In this document: positions 35,710-47,179 of the stretch, one piece after another | Layout of the letters: the number at the start of each line of letters is the position of its first letter | Numbering within the stretch: the stretch's first letter is position 1 | Translations under genes and position numbers: made by a program | Source: Erythrocercus mccallii | Taxonomy: Eukaryota; Chordata; Aves; Passeriformes; Dicruridae | Direction: 5' to 3' | NCBI GenBank assembly: GCA_013397435.1 | Contig: VZRG01001305.1 | Span: forward strand, 131,193-195,192 | DNA: 64,000 nt | Notes under the pieces: model-generated | What the model was told of the DNA's origin: nothing | Databases searched by the model: none | Seen by the model: the letters and a program-made list of their open reading frames with translations, nothing else

Positions 35710-38420
35710 TTACTCTTCACCTGAAGCTTTTTCAAACCCATGGAGCAAGGATTTCACATCACTTGAAATACAAGCTGTGCTTGAGAGTCGAGGGTGCTTT
35801 CCCTCACCAAAGGCCAGCCAGGCTGTGAACCCCAGCCCTGAGCCAAGGGAAGAGGTTCAGGCTCCTGGGCACAACCACAGCTGTGCACCATCAGACCCCC
35901 TGCCACCTCACCCCCTGTGACTTCGAGGGAGCTATTTCAGCTTGTCAGACCCTTCCTCACCCCTCAGTGCCTGGCTCCTCTACCACAGCCAGTACAGCTT
36001 TTACTGCCCAGCCCCAGTGTGAGACTGGAACAGGAATGTTTATACCTGAAGGAAGCTGGGTTTACCATCAATCTGCATGGTTTCACAAAGAGCAAAACAT
36101 CCCAAACAAACTTGCTCTCTTTTATAATTATTTTTAAAACTGAATTTGCAAAGTGTGTCCCTGACCTCACAGGACTGCTGCTCTGGCTCCTCCCAGCCAG
36201 GCAGCCCCTGAGGCATCCTGCTGACTCCGCTTTGGCGGGAGTTCATGCCAGCAGGTCCTCCAGCAGGACCGGGGCCGAGAGAACAAAACATCCAGCCCAG
36301 CAGGCCTGGCTCCGAGCACCAGCCCTGAACTCTTGTGCAATCTTCCTTGAAACGAATTCAACTTGGCCAAGAGCAGAGCATTTGCGCATGGCCTGAGAGC
36401 TGGATTGAGTACCATAAACAAAAGGAAACAAAAAGAGAGGAAGAGCGCTGGGTCCCAGGGTGAGGAGAAATGCAGGCATCTGACCCAGGCCAAGCCGTGC
36501 TGAGCACTGTGACGAATGCCCGAGGCAGAGGGGGTGCAGCGTGCAAGGGGACGCAAGGAGCCAGTGGGGAGCCAGGCACCGGGACTGGCTCCTGCTGCGG
36601 TTGGGAGCACAGGGCGGAGGCGCCCATGGCCCCTTTGGCTCCGTATCAAGGAGCTGCAAGTACAGGGACATAAAAGAAGGGAAATGGGGTGAGAGGACAA
36701 AAAGGAACTCGGAATATGACCACAAAAATGTGTTCCTCTGGGGTCAGTTCAAGGTGGTGGATGAGGAACAAGGACACCCCTGCACCTCCGAGCAGAGGAC
36801 GACAATCACATGAGAATCAGCTGCAGACTGTAACTTCCATGAAAGACAAGGGGTGCTCACAACAGTTTTATGAATGTGATGGAGGAAAAGGGGCTGCTTT
36901 ACGAGTTACCCTGAGGGATGTAACTGGGGCCAGTCCAGCTATTTTGACTACACAGGAAGTTTTTGCTCCATCCAGCTGACACATCCAGCTGGGTATAAGG
37001 GATCCTGTAACTGCACTGGTGATGCTCCTCGGAGGGACAGGATCGAGAACGCCCTGCTCAAGCTGACCTGGCTGTTTGCCCTTTTGGAGTTGCACTGAGA
37101 AGTTCCTTCACCCAAACCTCTCTCCTGCTCCTATGCAGGGAGCATGGCCAGGGGAAAGGCTCCATGTAGCCAGGGTGTTTCTATGCCTCAGCAGTCCTAC
37201 TTGGCCAGAACAACCGCCTCAGGCCATTAGTAGTTGGTGTTAAATAGAGCATCCCTCCAGCTGTGTTTTCCTGTGCCAGCCACTGAGCTCACACTCCCTG
37301 GCCCAGGGCTGGAGAAGCACATAGCTGTTGGGCAGCCACTGCTCAGTCCAGCACCAGGGAGGCTTTCTCCACTCAGAGACATTTTGCCCACGTATGGCAG
37401 AGCCAGGCCAATGTAGGGCAGATGGCAGCAAGAAGAGGAAAGCAGTGAATTATTAAGGGATTAAGACTGACCTACGGAGATAGTGAAGTGAGCCCAAGAC
37501 ATATAGTTTGCCTAGAGGGATCAGGAGCCCACAAGCAGCTGGCACATTGGGAAGCAAGCCTAGAGCCTAGAGACAAACTGCTGAAGCCAAATGCAGGGCA
37601 AGATGCACTTCCTAACAGCAAAGTGCATTAGGCAGTGACGAAGTTTCCCAAAGGAAGTCCCATCGCTTGAATCACTGGAAATAAAGCTGGACAAAATACT
37701 GGATCATGTCCAACAGGGGATAACTCTTCATCAGCAAGAAGAGAGTAGTGAATAAGATGAATACTTGAGTGTTTTCCATCTCCATGAATCTATGTATCTA
37801 ATGCACTCAGTGCTTTTTCAATGTCTGAAAAAAAATCTAAGTGCCTTTTCTGTACCATCAGCACATCTCAGCATGGAGCCAGGATGGGGAGAGGCCTGGG
37901 TGGAAGCACACAACCATCTCCTTTGGTGCCCGGGAGCAGACGAGGCGAGTGGCTCTTGGGGTTTTTTGCAAGCAAGCAGGGAATATGAGTAGCACTCTGG
38001 TTTCTCTGGTTTTTCTTGCCCTTCAGCAAGCCCCTTCCCCACAGCCAAAGCCCCAACCCTGCTCTGCAAAGCACTCCAGAAGCTTTGTCTTGTACTGTAA
38101 AGCATGGCTGGCTCTTGCCTTGCTCCCTCAGAGGAGGGAGCCAGAGGAGCCCAGATACAGCCCAGCTTCTTTAGCTGCAGTGGGCAGGTGAGGGTCGCCA
38201 ATGCACAGGGTGGGGAACACCTTAAGGTGTCAAGATTGAGGCACAGCAGTTTTGTTTCTTGGTGCCTTCTCCTTCCTGTGAAATCTCTGCCTCTGGAAAT
38301 CTGTGCTTCCCTGGGGAAGCCCCCGCTCCAGCTTTGGTCCCTCTGCAGGCAGGCTTACGCATCCAGTGGAGGGCAGTTCCCATCCTGGGAAAGCCACTCA
38401 TAGCATCATGGCCTCTCTCC
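35710..38420. other. Unique non-coding DNA, no gene seen
   Basis: G+C rises at 36.17-36.66 kb, opening overlapping frames on both strands with no domain. No repeat element recognised. Confidence 0.55.
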
Positions 38421-38429
38421 TGACAGCTG

Positions 38430-38490
38430 ATTCTGTAATTATTTGGTTGCTGTTAATTGCTAATTAATTCCAGAATTATGTTTTTAACAG
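38430..38490. promoter_or_regulatory. Cluster of homeodomain-type sites
   Basis: TAATTA at 38436-38441 is followed by TTAATTGCTAATTAATT at 38453-38469, so at least three homeodomain cores lie within 35 bases, ahead of TTTTTAACAG. The surrounding DNA is not AT-rich, so the cluster stands out. It is a candidate enhancer core; factor identity is unknown. Confidence 0.3.
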
Positions 38491-38499
38491 GTGAACCAG

Positions 38500-39690
38500 G
38501 GTGGCGTGGCAGCAGCACCTGGTAAAATCACGTACTTCATCATGGGGAAGGGCACTACAGAATTTTTGAGGCCATTGACTAGTTAACCATTAACAACTGG
38601 TAAAATCCCAGGTCCCTGCACAACAAGGCGAGTCCTCTTGGCGCTGTTAGAAAATCCTATTTCTAGTGGGTTATGAAACAGAGGTTTTGATGTGCTGCCA
38701 GGTTTGATGTGGAGCTCTGGGAGCTGAACACTTGCTGCACTGTCAGCTGCCGGCCGAGAGCCGCTTACATAAAGCTTTCCTAGCAACCCTGCTTTGCCGT
38801 CTACAGTTGTCTGTCCATCTGTCTGTCTGTCCACCTCTGCAGTGGAAAAACTGAACGACCCAATGAGGAACTGGTCTGGCCAGCTCTCCCCATGCTGACT
38901 AACATCCAGTGGTCTGTGGCAAGCCTTGAGCTGGGGATCTTTTCCATCGCTGAGCAACACTTCATGCAAAGCCCACCATCCCCTTTGGGCCCCTTCCCTG
39001 TGTCTGCATCAACAGGAGGAAACAAGCATCACATCCTGTGGCCTGCGCCAAGGAAAACAGGAGCACTGCCGAGAGGGAAGGAGGTGTGGGAGTGGGGAGA
39101 GTGGGAGGCAGCGCTGCTGCCCCAGATGGCCTCAGCCTCCCCACCAAGAGCTGCCCACCTCCTGGTGGGGGGAGAGAGATGCTGGCACCCCTTAGGTCTC
39201 CCTTGGGAATGGGACATGACCCTGTTATTTGGTTGGCAAAGAGACCAGGTGGAAAGAGGAAAATGCCCATGATAGAAGAAGTCCAGAAGCTGAAAATGGG
39301 TCTGAACTTTGAGGGAAAATGCAAAAAATTCAACACTTTCTCCAGTACACTTTTGTCCCCACTCCCCATGGCCAGCAACAACTAAAAACTCTCCTGAGCA
39401 AAGTCCTTGCTTTACAGACAGGGCTTGCTTCCCGCACTACCCCACAGCAGCCCCATGGGTCCCTATGCACCCCTACACCCCAGGCTGCATGGTTGCAGCC
39501 CTGCAATTCTGGGGGACCAACAGGGGCTGCATCCCACTCCAGGGCCCTTTAAATCGGCGCCCAAGCCAAGAAGATTTCTCCGTGGAATTTCGTAAGGAAG
39601 CACATGACGAGGGCAGTTGGAAACCACAGCTCTTCAAGCACTGATTACAGCCTACTGAGGAAAAGGAGATTTTTATCTTGCAGGAATTCA
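38500..39690. other. Unique non-coding DNA with a small TGTC repeat
   Basis: No gene. A TGTC/TCTG simple repeat lies at 38808-38834. Chance ORFs run on both strands at 38.9-39.4 kb. Confidence 0.55.
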
Positions 39691-39698
39691 ATTATGAG

Positions 39699-39748
39699 AC
39701 CAGAAAAAAAAAAGGAAAGAAAACAAAAAAAAAAGCAAAAAAAAAAGC
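39699..39748 (+). repeat. A-rich low-complexity tract
   Basis: Several runs of about ten A are broken by G or C. No retroelement body is recognised upstream. Confidence 0.85.
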
Positions 39749-39859
39749 AGTGCATCTGGCTTGGTTAGCCTGAGATTTTTGCACTTTGAAGGCTTTAATT
39801 TAACAAGAAAGGTGTGCAAGCATTACCTAAATCATCGTGCTCGCTGGTGTGTGCACCGT

Positions 39860-39894
39860 GGTGGTTTTTTTTAAGAGGGAAAAAAAAAACCACC
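39860..39894. repeat. Perfect inverted repeat (hairpin)
   Basis: The arm GGTGGTTTTTTTT at 39860-39872 pairs with AAAAAAAACCACC at 39882-39894 across a short purine loop. Stem of 13 bp. It lies just before the CpG-containing block at 39.9-40.5 kb. Confidence 0.7.
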
Positions 39895-39899
39895 CCCAA

Positions 39900-40520
39900 A
39901 GTCACCCTGCTGGCAGCTGAATGCAGCAGGGATGATGTCATTGGAACAGTTGGAGGAGAAAAGAGAAAAACAAGTCTGTGTGTGCTAATCCTGTTTGCTG
40001 CCCTAAAGGGAATGGAAAGCCGCCAAGGCGAGGAGTTCTGGGAAACCATATAAGGGTGCCAAACAAGCGCCGCCGCCAACACAGGGAACTGACATCTTTG
40101 TTCTCCCCAGCTCGGCAGCCGGCCAAAGGCCTCATTTCGGAGCTGCAGCATGATTACACTGGACATCTGCCAGCTGAGCGCTGAGCCCCTTTTCTTCTCC
40201 GTAAGCTTTTTGCCAAACATGTAACAGTTGCCATGGCAGTCGGAGGTAAAGCAGGAAAAAAAATAATAAAAAAATAATAACACGCACGTATAGATAGAGA
40301 GGGAGATAAATCAACAAGAAGGCGGAGGCACGCCTTGCTCCAGATGCGCCACATGTGTGGGTATAAAAAGCAAGCAAACTTATTAACCAAAGATTTCGGG
40401 GACGGAGGGTGGGCAGGCGGCACAGGCTGAAAGGTGACGCGAGGATAAAACAATAAGTTCACGGAGGCACACGCACACCGCAGCGGCCGGGCAGGCGGCG
40501 GTGGGCTGACCCAGTGGTCT
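39900..40520. promoter_or_regulatory. CpG-containing candidate enhancer or alternative promoter with CArG box
   Basis: CpG content rises here compared with both flanks. A perfect CArG box, CCATATAAGG, at 40046-40055 fits the CC(A/T)6GG consensus for serum response factor. TGATGTCA (CRE/ATF-like) is at 39933-39940 with ATTGG (CCAAT reversed) beside it. TATAAAAAG at 40362-40370 is TATA-like. GCCGCC and CAGCTG words are scattered through it. The mixture suits an SRF/ATF-responsive enhancer or alternative promoter. No first exon with a clear donor is identified, so enhancer is the more cautious reading. Confidence 0.4.
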
Positions 40521-40597
40521 CCTCCCCTGCCTGCATCCGAAACTGCAGGCAAACGGGGTTTAAAATAGAACAACATGGTGGCACTTTCACTATTGCT

Positions 40598-40669
40598 TGT
40601 CTGCCTGCCTGCCTGCCTCTTTTTTTTCCCCTCCTTCTCATGTGTTTAAAAAAAAAAAAAAAAAAAAAA
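40598..40669 (+). repeat. TGCC repeat, pyrimidine run and A22 tract
   Basis: (CTGC/TGCC)n at about 40598-40618 is followed by a T/C-rich run and a 22-base A tract at 40648-40669. Likely polymorphic. It is not preceded by a recognisable retroelement. Confidence 0.9.
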
Positions 40670-40679
40670 GGAAGCTGTT

Positions 40680-41565
40680 CTGAGGATGAGAAGAGTGTTA
40701 TTTATAAGCTCTGCATAGCAGAGGGAAGCAGACAACCCAGATCTGGTGGCGTCTTAAGGCGGAAAATCCCATTTCAGCCTCTGGTTCAGGCCAAATGGTA
40801 TTATTTCAAGTTGTGCTCTAAACAGTTAACAACCAACCACCCAGCAGTCTCATGTTTATAGCAAGCATTTCATATAACTATGCAAGTGCTGCCAGACCCT
40901 GATGGGCAGATCTACACACATAATAGAAGAGGTGTGGTCCCCGATTGCTTTCTTTTTCCACCCTGAGAGGCTCTGGCTAGTTTCATTTTACAAAGAGGCT
41001 ATATACAAGAAAGTTCACTGCCCAGTGAGCTGGAGTTCATCTGACTATTTATAATCATCTCTTCTCCCCACGCCCACCCTTCAGGCACTGGGACAGTCTC
41101 TGGGTGATGTGGCCGTGTTTGCAGCCAGCCCAGCAGCCGGTGTGGCCGCAGTGTTTGCAGGCGAGGCTGCAGTGAAAGGCCAGATAACACTGCCCAGGAC
41201 GGGATGCAATGCCCAACCCATCCTCTTCAAACCCCTGGACAGGCTACCCAGCTGCCTTGAGGACATTCACAGGGTGTAGGACATCACGGCACTAAGAGGG
41301 CATCCCCAAAATGTAGGAACTGCCGGAGCAAACCTGGTCGGAGCAGTACCGAGCATCTGCAGCCACTCAAGGACCAGCCCACCTTGAGCAAGCAAGCACT
41401 GGGAAGGCAAGCAGCCCCCAAAACAGAACCGTGAGCAAGTTGGGTCTGGCCCCCAAGAGCTTGCAGCGGTTCCTCTGATGGCACCACTGCAGCATTGTGG
41501 GCATGGGGGAGAGGTTGGATGAAATGCAGAAAAAGGCAGCCACAGTCACAGGCACAGGCAGTAAT
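40680..41565. other. Unique non-coding DNA, no gene seen
   Basis: No recognisable gene or repeat. Short frames at 41.0-41.6 kb overlap on the minus strand. Confidence 0.5.
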
Positions 41566-41569
41566 GAAG

Positions 41570-41810
41570 GAGACTGGACTCTCACCCTGCCTCGCTGCTG
41601 CCTTCCTGCTTGGCAATAAGTCAGTTAGCTACGGCTTGCTTCAGCTTCCCATTTGTAAAAAGAGAGGATGGTTTTCCTCCGTATCTCAGAGATGGGCTAA
41701 GCATCTTAGATCATTAATGTCTGTAAAGTGCATTCGTTTCCTCAGATGGAAGCTTCTACTGATGTGTGAAGTATTATTAGGATTATTATTGCTAATAAAT
41801 AAAGAAGGCA
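41570..41810 (+). mobile_element. MIR-type SINE, sense
   Basis: The sequence follows the MIR consensus in order: AAGTCAGTTAG, CTTCAGCTTCCCATTTGTAAAA, TTAATGTCTGTAAAGTGC, CCTCAGATGGAAGC, then the ATTATTAGGATTATTATT tail. The 5' third (41570-41615) is weaker. MIR is an ancient tRNA-derived SINE mobilised by L2-type LINEs and shared by amniotes. It is inactive. Confidence 0.75.
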
Positions 41811-41950
41811 GGGCAATTTTATTTCTTGATCGGCTTACACGGGGCACGAGAATGCAGAGACTGGGGAAGATGTTAATTTGTACCAAAGGTGACCCCCTTG
41901 CCTGTGCTAAGCTTAAAGGCAGCATCTGTAAAACACAGAGATAAACCCCC

Positions 41951-42330
41951 TGGGATCCTGGTGGGTTGCTAGCCCACTGGAGATCTCCCCAGGAGTGCTG
42001 ACCCCTGATGTTTATGGCCCCCCCTCAAAGCCCCCCAGAGTTCCCAGGCTAGCTCAGATCCTAGAGGGATTTAGGGGGGAGCTATCAGAGGCAAGGTAAA
42101 AGATACCAGGAGAGGCCCAAGCCCCCAGATGAAGTCCAAGATGTTTATTCTCGAAGGTGTCCAGGGGCAAAAGAGAGAACAAAGAAACACAGGGGGCTTA
42201 TCTAACTTACTGATAAGGGGGTATTAGCGCATAGCCAATGGTCAGGCAAGTAAGAGAGGGTTAAACTAATGGTTCACATTTCCAGGGGGTCCTCTTAGGG
42301 GAACAGACCATTCCCCAGAGGAATACAACA
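41951..42330 (-). mobile_element. Solo LTR of an endogenous retrovirus, antisense
   Basis: Read on the minus strand, this 380-bp segment begins TGTTGTATTC and ends GGATCCCA, the TG...CA ends of a retroviral LTR. It has an AATAAA polyadenylation signal (TTTATT at 42144-42149 on +), followed by a T/G-containing stretch as in R/U5. The flanks read AACCCCC on the left and GACCCCC on the right, an imperfect target-site duplication. No primer-binding site or gag/pol/env-like frame adjoins it, so it is a solo LTR left by recombination. The retrovirus class cannot be assigned. It holds no protein-coding content. Confidence 0.7.
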
Positions 42331-42341
42331 GACCCCCTGGA
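42281..42341. repeat. Nested inverted repeat across the LTR 5' end
   Basis: TCCAGGGGGTC at 42281-42291 pairs perfectly with GACCCCCTGGA at 42331-42341. Inside it CTCTTAGGGGAA pairs with TTCCCCAGAG, apart from a two-base bulge. The outer right arm lies in the flank, beyond the LTR end, so that part of the stem may be fortuitous. Confidence 0.6.
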
Positions 42342-42344
42342 AGC

Positions 42345-43990
42345 CCCTGTGGGGCCAGTGACAGGAGCTCTCAGCCACCGGCTAGTGGAGGCCTGCTCTG
42401 CAGCCCTGTCCTGAACTCCACCAAGTAGTGTGGGTGGTCCAGAGGGGGAAACCTGTGCAGGAGGTGATTTTTGCCTCTCCTTAGATGCCTGACTTTTTTC
42501 TGGGATGCACCTTGTCTAAAGCAAGGGTGGGCATTGAGGCATCATACCCAGCAGTCTGAGCAGATGCACCCCCAATTTTGCAGAGCTGAGACATAGCATT
42601 TGCTGAGCCAAGAAAAACTGTTTTCCTACACAGGCAAGGGAGAGAGGGAGGAAGGCACCTCTGCAGAGCAGTTCACTCCTGTGGGCTGAAGCCGGTGCCT
42701 ACTGTTTTCCAGTGACCACCAAGTCCCCTCAGGCACCTGCATCCCTCACTTAAAAATGTGATGAGCCACTTGGGCTTTCCCCAGGGTGGCAGAGCAAGCA
42801 GCAAGGGAAGCCATCACTTGTTTCCTTGGTGCTTGGGTGGGCTATGTGGGGCTCCACACTGAATCTCAGCCTCTGTCTAAGGGATAACCCTCCCACTGTG
42901 TGAGTGTTGCTAATTGGAGGGTTGTAACCTACAGAAAATTTTGCCAGAAAATTTTCATATATTAGAGCATGGCTGTAAAAAAAGAAATTTCAGGGTGGTG
43001 GATTAATGTTACTTCGTTCTGGCCAAGTTAATAAAATATGGTCTGAGTTACTGCCAGGCTGCTTAATTCACTTTTATTCAAAGTGGCTGGGTAATTTCAC
43101 TGAGGTTGGCTCAGCAGGAAGCAGAGTCAGCTCTGGCTTTGTCTGCTCCTGTGTGTCACCTTCCTGGCTGGCAGCAGTGGCTGTGTCCCCACAGAGCTGG
43201 GAGAATGGCAAGCAGGGGGGCTTCCCTCCAGCAAGACATCATGTGCTGGGGGCTGCAGGGTGACATCCATCTTGTCCTGAACCCGGAGGGAGCATGGACT
43301 GGGTGCATGTGCTTTCACAGTCTGCCAGCTGCATGCAATGCTATGAATGGCACCAAAGGTGGTTTCCTCAGGGCTGCCCTTCCTGCAGGCTGGTCCAGGA
43401 TGGCCAGTGCAGCCATCAGCCCCAGCAGCATTGAAAAAAAATAAAACTGTCACCTTGTGCCCCAAAAGCCAAGCCTCAGCTGTTGCAGCTGTTCAGAGGC
43501 ACTCTGGCACTGGGGCTCGGCAGCAGGGGCACTGTGGCCTCCTGCAGCTCCTCCCTGCCCAGCAGGGACAAGAGGAAGGGCTGAGCATCTTTCCTCAAGG
43601 AGTGACCCACACCAGCAATCTCCATGCTTTAAAGAAAATCTTTCATATCTCCCCACCTTGTACTTCTGCTCCAGTGGAAGTGATATTTGCAAAGGCAGTG
43701 CTCTGCCTGTGCAAGCTCTCCTTCTTGCTGGCATCCTCCAGCTGATTAGTTGCCCCCTTGTTCCTAAACCAAATTTTGTTCCTCTGCCCACCTGCACGGC
43801 AGAACTAATCACTGGCACACTCTGTGGTACCTGGCACTAAAAATCAGTGTGGAAGTGCATTCCTGTATGTGCTCTGAATCATCATGAGGTTCCCGTGCTT
43901 TAAATGGGAAGCAGAACACGTTGCTTTCTAGATGGACAAATGAAATTTTACACAGTCCTCTTGCTTCTGAAACAAGCTCTGAATCATGCA
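42345..43990. other. Unique non-coding DNA, no gene seen
   Basis: No retroviral internal sequence beside the LTR. Overlapping chance ORFs occur at 43.0-43.8 kb. No domain recognised. Confidence 0.5.
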
Positions 43991-43999
43991 GAGGGCGAG

Positions 44000-44085
44000 G
44001 TGCCAGGAGTGGCTTTTGCTCTCATCCTGGCTCCACTACTTACTTACTGTGTGGCCTCCAGAAAACTTCTGAGGGGGTAAATCCT
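44000..44085 (+). mobile_element. MIR-type SINE core fragment, sense
   Basis: CATCCTGGCTCCACTACTTA followed by CTTACTGTGTGGCCTCCAG matches the conserved MIR core (CCTGGCTCTGCCACTTACTAGCTGTGTGACC). Only the core survives. Confidence 0.6.
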
Positions 44086-44399
44086 GGTCCTTCCTCCTCC
44101 CCACCAAGGCAGGGGACACTTGCAGGGGGCCACAGGGCTTCATGCACAGGGGAACAGGGGAAGGAAATACTTCTCATAAGCTGTGATACCATGCTCCTCA
44201 GAAGAACATGGCTTTTCTGCTTTCTCTGCCTTTTGCCCCTCTCCTGGGCTCCTGGCAGAGGATGCTCCCAGTGCCAGAGGGTGCCACAGGGTGCTGAGCA
44301 GTGGGGCTGGGAGGCACAAAATGAATTCTGTGAGACTGCACAAATCTTTTGAGCTCAGAGATGTAGATCGTCTTGCTGCACTGATAAAAGCCTGGAATC

Positions 44400-44870
44400 C
44401 TAGGTAAATAGAGTGCATTAATATTTATTTTAAAAAGCTTGGAATCATGATTTAATATTGTAGAAAGGGCTATTCTTACATGGCATTTGCAGAGCTTCTT
44501 CTAATACAATATTTTCTATCTTCAGACATGGTAACCCAGTAAGCTCCATTGCCATGCTAGTACTATATAAAAATGATCCTTTATTATAAATCATACTGCA
44601 CACCAAAAAGGATATAAATAGAGCCCCAGTGCGGCATTGGCATGCCTCATATTTCTCCTGGTTCACATTAAATGAGCCACTAAATTACAGTGTCCTTCTT
44701 TATAATATCATCCTCCAAAGCTGAGCATTTTGTGTTACGCAGGGCTGCTGTAACAAGAGAAATTAGCATGGCTGGTTTAATTCAGCAAGTCTGCCATGCA
44801 TGTTAGAGGGAGAGTGTTAAAACGAGCTGGAATGAGAAATTTCATTGCCCTTTCAAAAGACTCACCACTC
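44400..44870. promoter_or_regulatory. AT-rich block resembling a conserved enhancer
   Basis: About 470 bases of complex, AT-rich, non-repetitive sequence hold many factor-type words: TTAATATTTATTTTAAAAAG, CTATATAAAAATG and ATATAAATAG (MEF2/TATA-like), CATTAAATGAG, TTTAATTCAG. There are no useful reading frames. It contrasts with the GC-richer, ORF-littered DNA on both sides. Conservation must be tested. Confidence 0.3.
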
Positions 44871-44879
44871 AGAACACGT

Positions 44880-47035
44880 GCTTTGTGTGGGGCTTTGCCA
44901 CGGCCTGACCCACAGGCTCTCTGCAGGGGTTTAGCTGCTCCCGCAGCTCCAGCAGCAGAGAGGTGAGGGTAAAGGAGAGGACACCCCACCCCATTCTTCT
45001 GCTGCTGCTCTGAGGCGCGTGGTCCTTGGACACCCTCTGGAGAGCCTGGGGAAGTTTGGTTGCCAGAGAGAGGCATTAGCGGGGCAGAGGGGAAAATGCT
45101 GCAGGGGCCAGAGGAGCTATCTTCAGATTGGGGTCCTGGTTTTGGTGTGCTGCTGGTTTGTCTGCTAACAGCATTGGAGTTATTGCTGATTTATGTGAAT
45201 CCAGGTGCAGGTAGGTTCAGGCCCTTGCTTAATGATGCTGGCAATTTTTTTACTTTTGCAGTTCTCACCTGCAGAAACAGGGAGGTATTTTGCCCACAGA
45301 ATTGATGCCTGCCTGTTTGTAAAGCAGCCCAATCTTCTCCCTGACAGCCAGTGCTACAGGAAATCAGGGGGTTATTGTTTGTATTGCAAAGTAAAAATAC
45401 GGTGTTCAGACTTGAGGTGGGGGAATTGAGCTTGACTGTCATCTCTAATGATGGTATCTGACTGCACTGTAGAAGAAAACCCTCCTGCAGTCCAAGGAGC
45501 TGCATATGCCTTCAGGGACACATAAAGTAATTCAGGTCAAAAATGTAGGTTGTTTTATTTAGCAGACAAAGAGGTGGGGAAAGCAAAGAAGGAGAGGGGA
45601 AGAGGAAACAGACTGCTGCAAAAATACAATCTCCATAAGGAGCTTTTCAGGATTTCCCCCCAGAATTTAAAGTGAAATGGAGATATCTGAGTTTCAACAT
45701 TTCCTTGCTGGCCTTGCTATGTCCCAGCTCACACTGTCAGGGACCCAAGTCAGTTTCCTGCAGGGCAGAGATCAGGATTAGCAAATGAAGTTCATGGCTG
45801 GATGTAAGGAGGCAAGGTCCTGGCATAAATGAGCTACCAAACCTTCTCAGGGGCAGCAGCTGGGCCAGGGGAATCCAGGAGGTGCAGAACTGGCATAAGC
45901 AGTTGGTAAGGAGTGAGCCCCACTCAAAGTTGCCCAAGTGTTCATTATCTGCAGAGCTCGAACACTCCAAGGAAATTTTCGAGCCAAATTGTCTGTGGCA
46001 AGGAAATATGTCCGCTCACCCATGCTGGGAGGCTGCAGGCTCTGTAGCCTAAGAGGATGCCTAGCAAAGCAAACTGTGCTGTGAATAATCCATGAAAACT
46101 AAAGGTTTCTATTACCTGCAGTGCTCCATGGCCATGTGAGATAATATAGAAATGGCAGGCAGCCTCCTGGAAGTGAAATAAAACCTCTAGAGTGCAGCCC
46201 TTGGCATCACGTCCCCTCAGCAAAATTCCCAAAGCAAATTGGGGTTATGCACGCTGTGAAATACCCAGCCTCCGTGCTGAATTGGTGAAGCTGCCAGGAC
46301 CACATCTTGCTGCTTCCAGAAATATCTTTCTTTTCTTGGCAGAGCAGGTTATGAATCCCCTGAAGTTTGGTGTACAGACCCCATCAGTGGGGAGGTGAAA
46401 GGAGCAAACTTCAGCTGCAAGGCTGAACCCTGAGCACCCAGCAGTCCTAGAGCAGCTCTATCCATTCCTCCCAGCCCTTCCAAAATGCAGGAGCTGCCCA
46501 GTGGAGAGCACTTTGACCTGCACCAGCTGCTACTAACAGGGATGCTCAAGCACCTTTCCAGTGTAGATCATCTTTGACCTGTACATCCCTGGCTGGTGTA
46601 CAGACTTCTCTGTACATGCACATTCACCAAAATATCGCTGCTGTCAGCAGAGTGCCACATTAAGGAGTGCTTGCAGGGCAAGGAAAGAGAAGGTGAGACT
46701 GATTGTGAAATCTTCAGCCCCTTCTATCTCTGTCCTCCTGAGCCCTGGAGAAGGGCTCTCACAGAGAGTCATTAATTTCAAGACCTTGGGTTTAAAATTG
46801 GTCTTGCACAGTAGAGATCACATGTGAAGCAGCAATAGGCTCTTAAGAGACAGGTTGAAATGTGATGTCTTTAGCTATTCCCAGGGCAGAACAGGGTATG
46901 ACATGCACAGCCTGGACCACAGTCCCCACTCTCTTAAAGCCTGGAGAGTTTTGGTTAGCCCATGGCAGTGACAAGGGAGCTCACAGGAAAACCTGATGGT
47001 GTTTGGATCTTGTAATTCAATACAAACCTATTTAG
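44880..47035. other. Unique non-coding DNA, no gene seen
   Basis: No gene or recognisable repeat. Short frames only. Confidence 0.55.
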
Positions 47036-47062
47036 GTAATTTAAGAAATATTTAATAATAAT

Positions 47063-47092
47063 TAAAAAAAAAAAAAGAAAGAAAAAGAGATG
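47063..47092 (+). repeat. A-rich low-complexity tract
   Basis: A13 followed by GAAAGAAAAAGAGA. No retroelement body recognised. Confidence 0.85.
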
Positions 47093-47094
47093 AT

Positions 47095-47175
47095 GATGTA
47101 TCATTTATCACAGGGAGACAGTGGTATGCTGCACTATCTCTGGGCAAAGGTTACACTGAAGGATGGTGCTGTCAT
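47095..47175. promoter_or_regulatory. Candidate regulatory patch with DR1-type nuclear receptor site
   Basis: GGGCAAAGGTTA at 47142-47153 resembles the DR1 element bound by HNF4, COUP-TF or PPAR/RXR. The neighbouring sequence is complex and non-coding. A single motif is weak evidence. Confidence 0.2.
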
Positions 47176-47179
47176 CATT

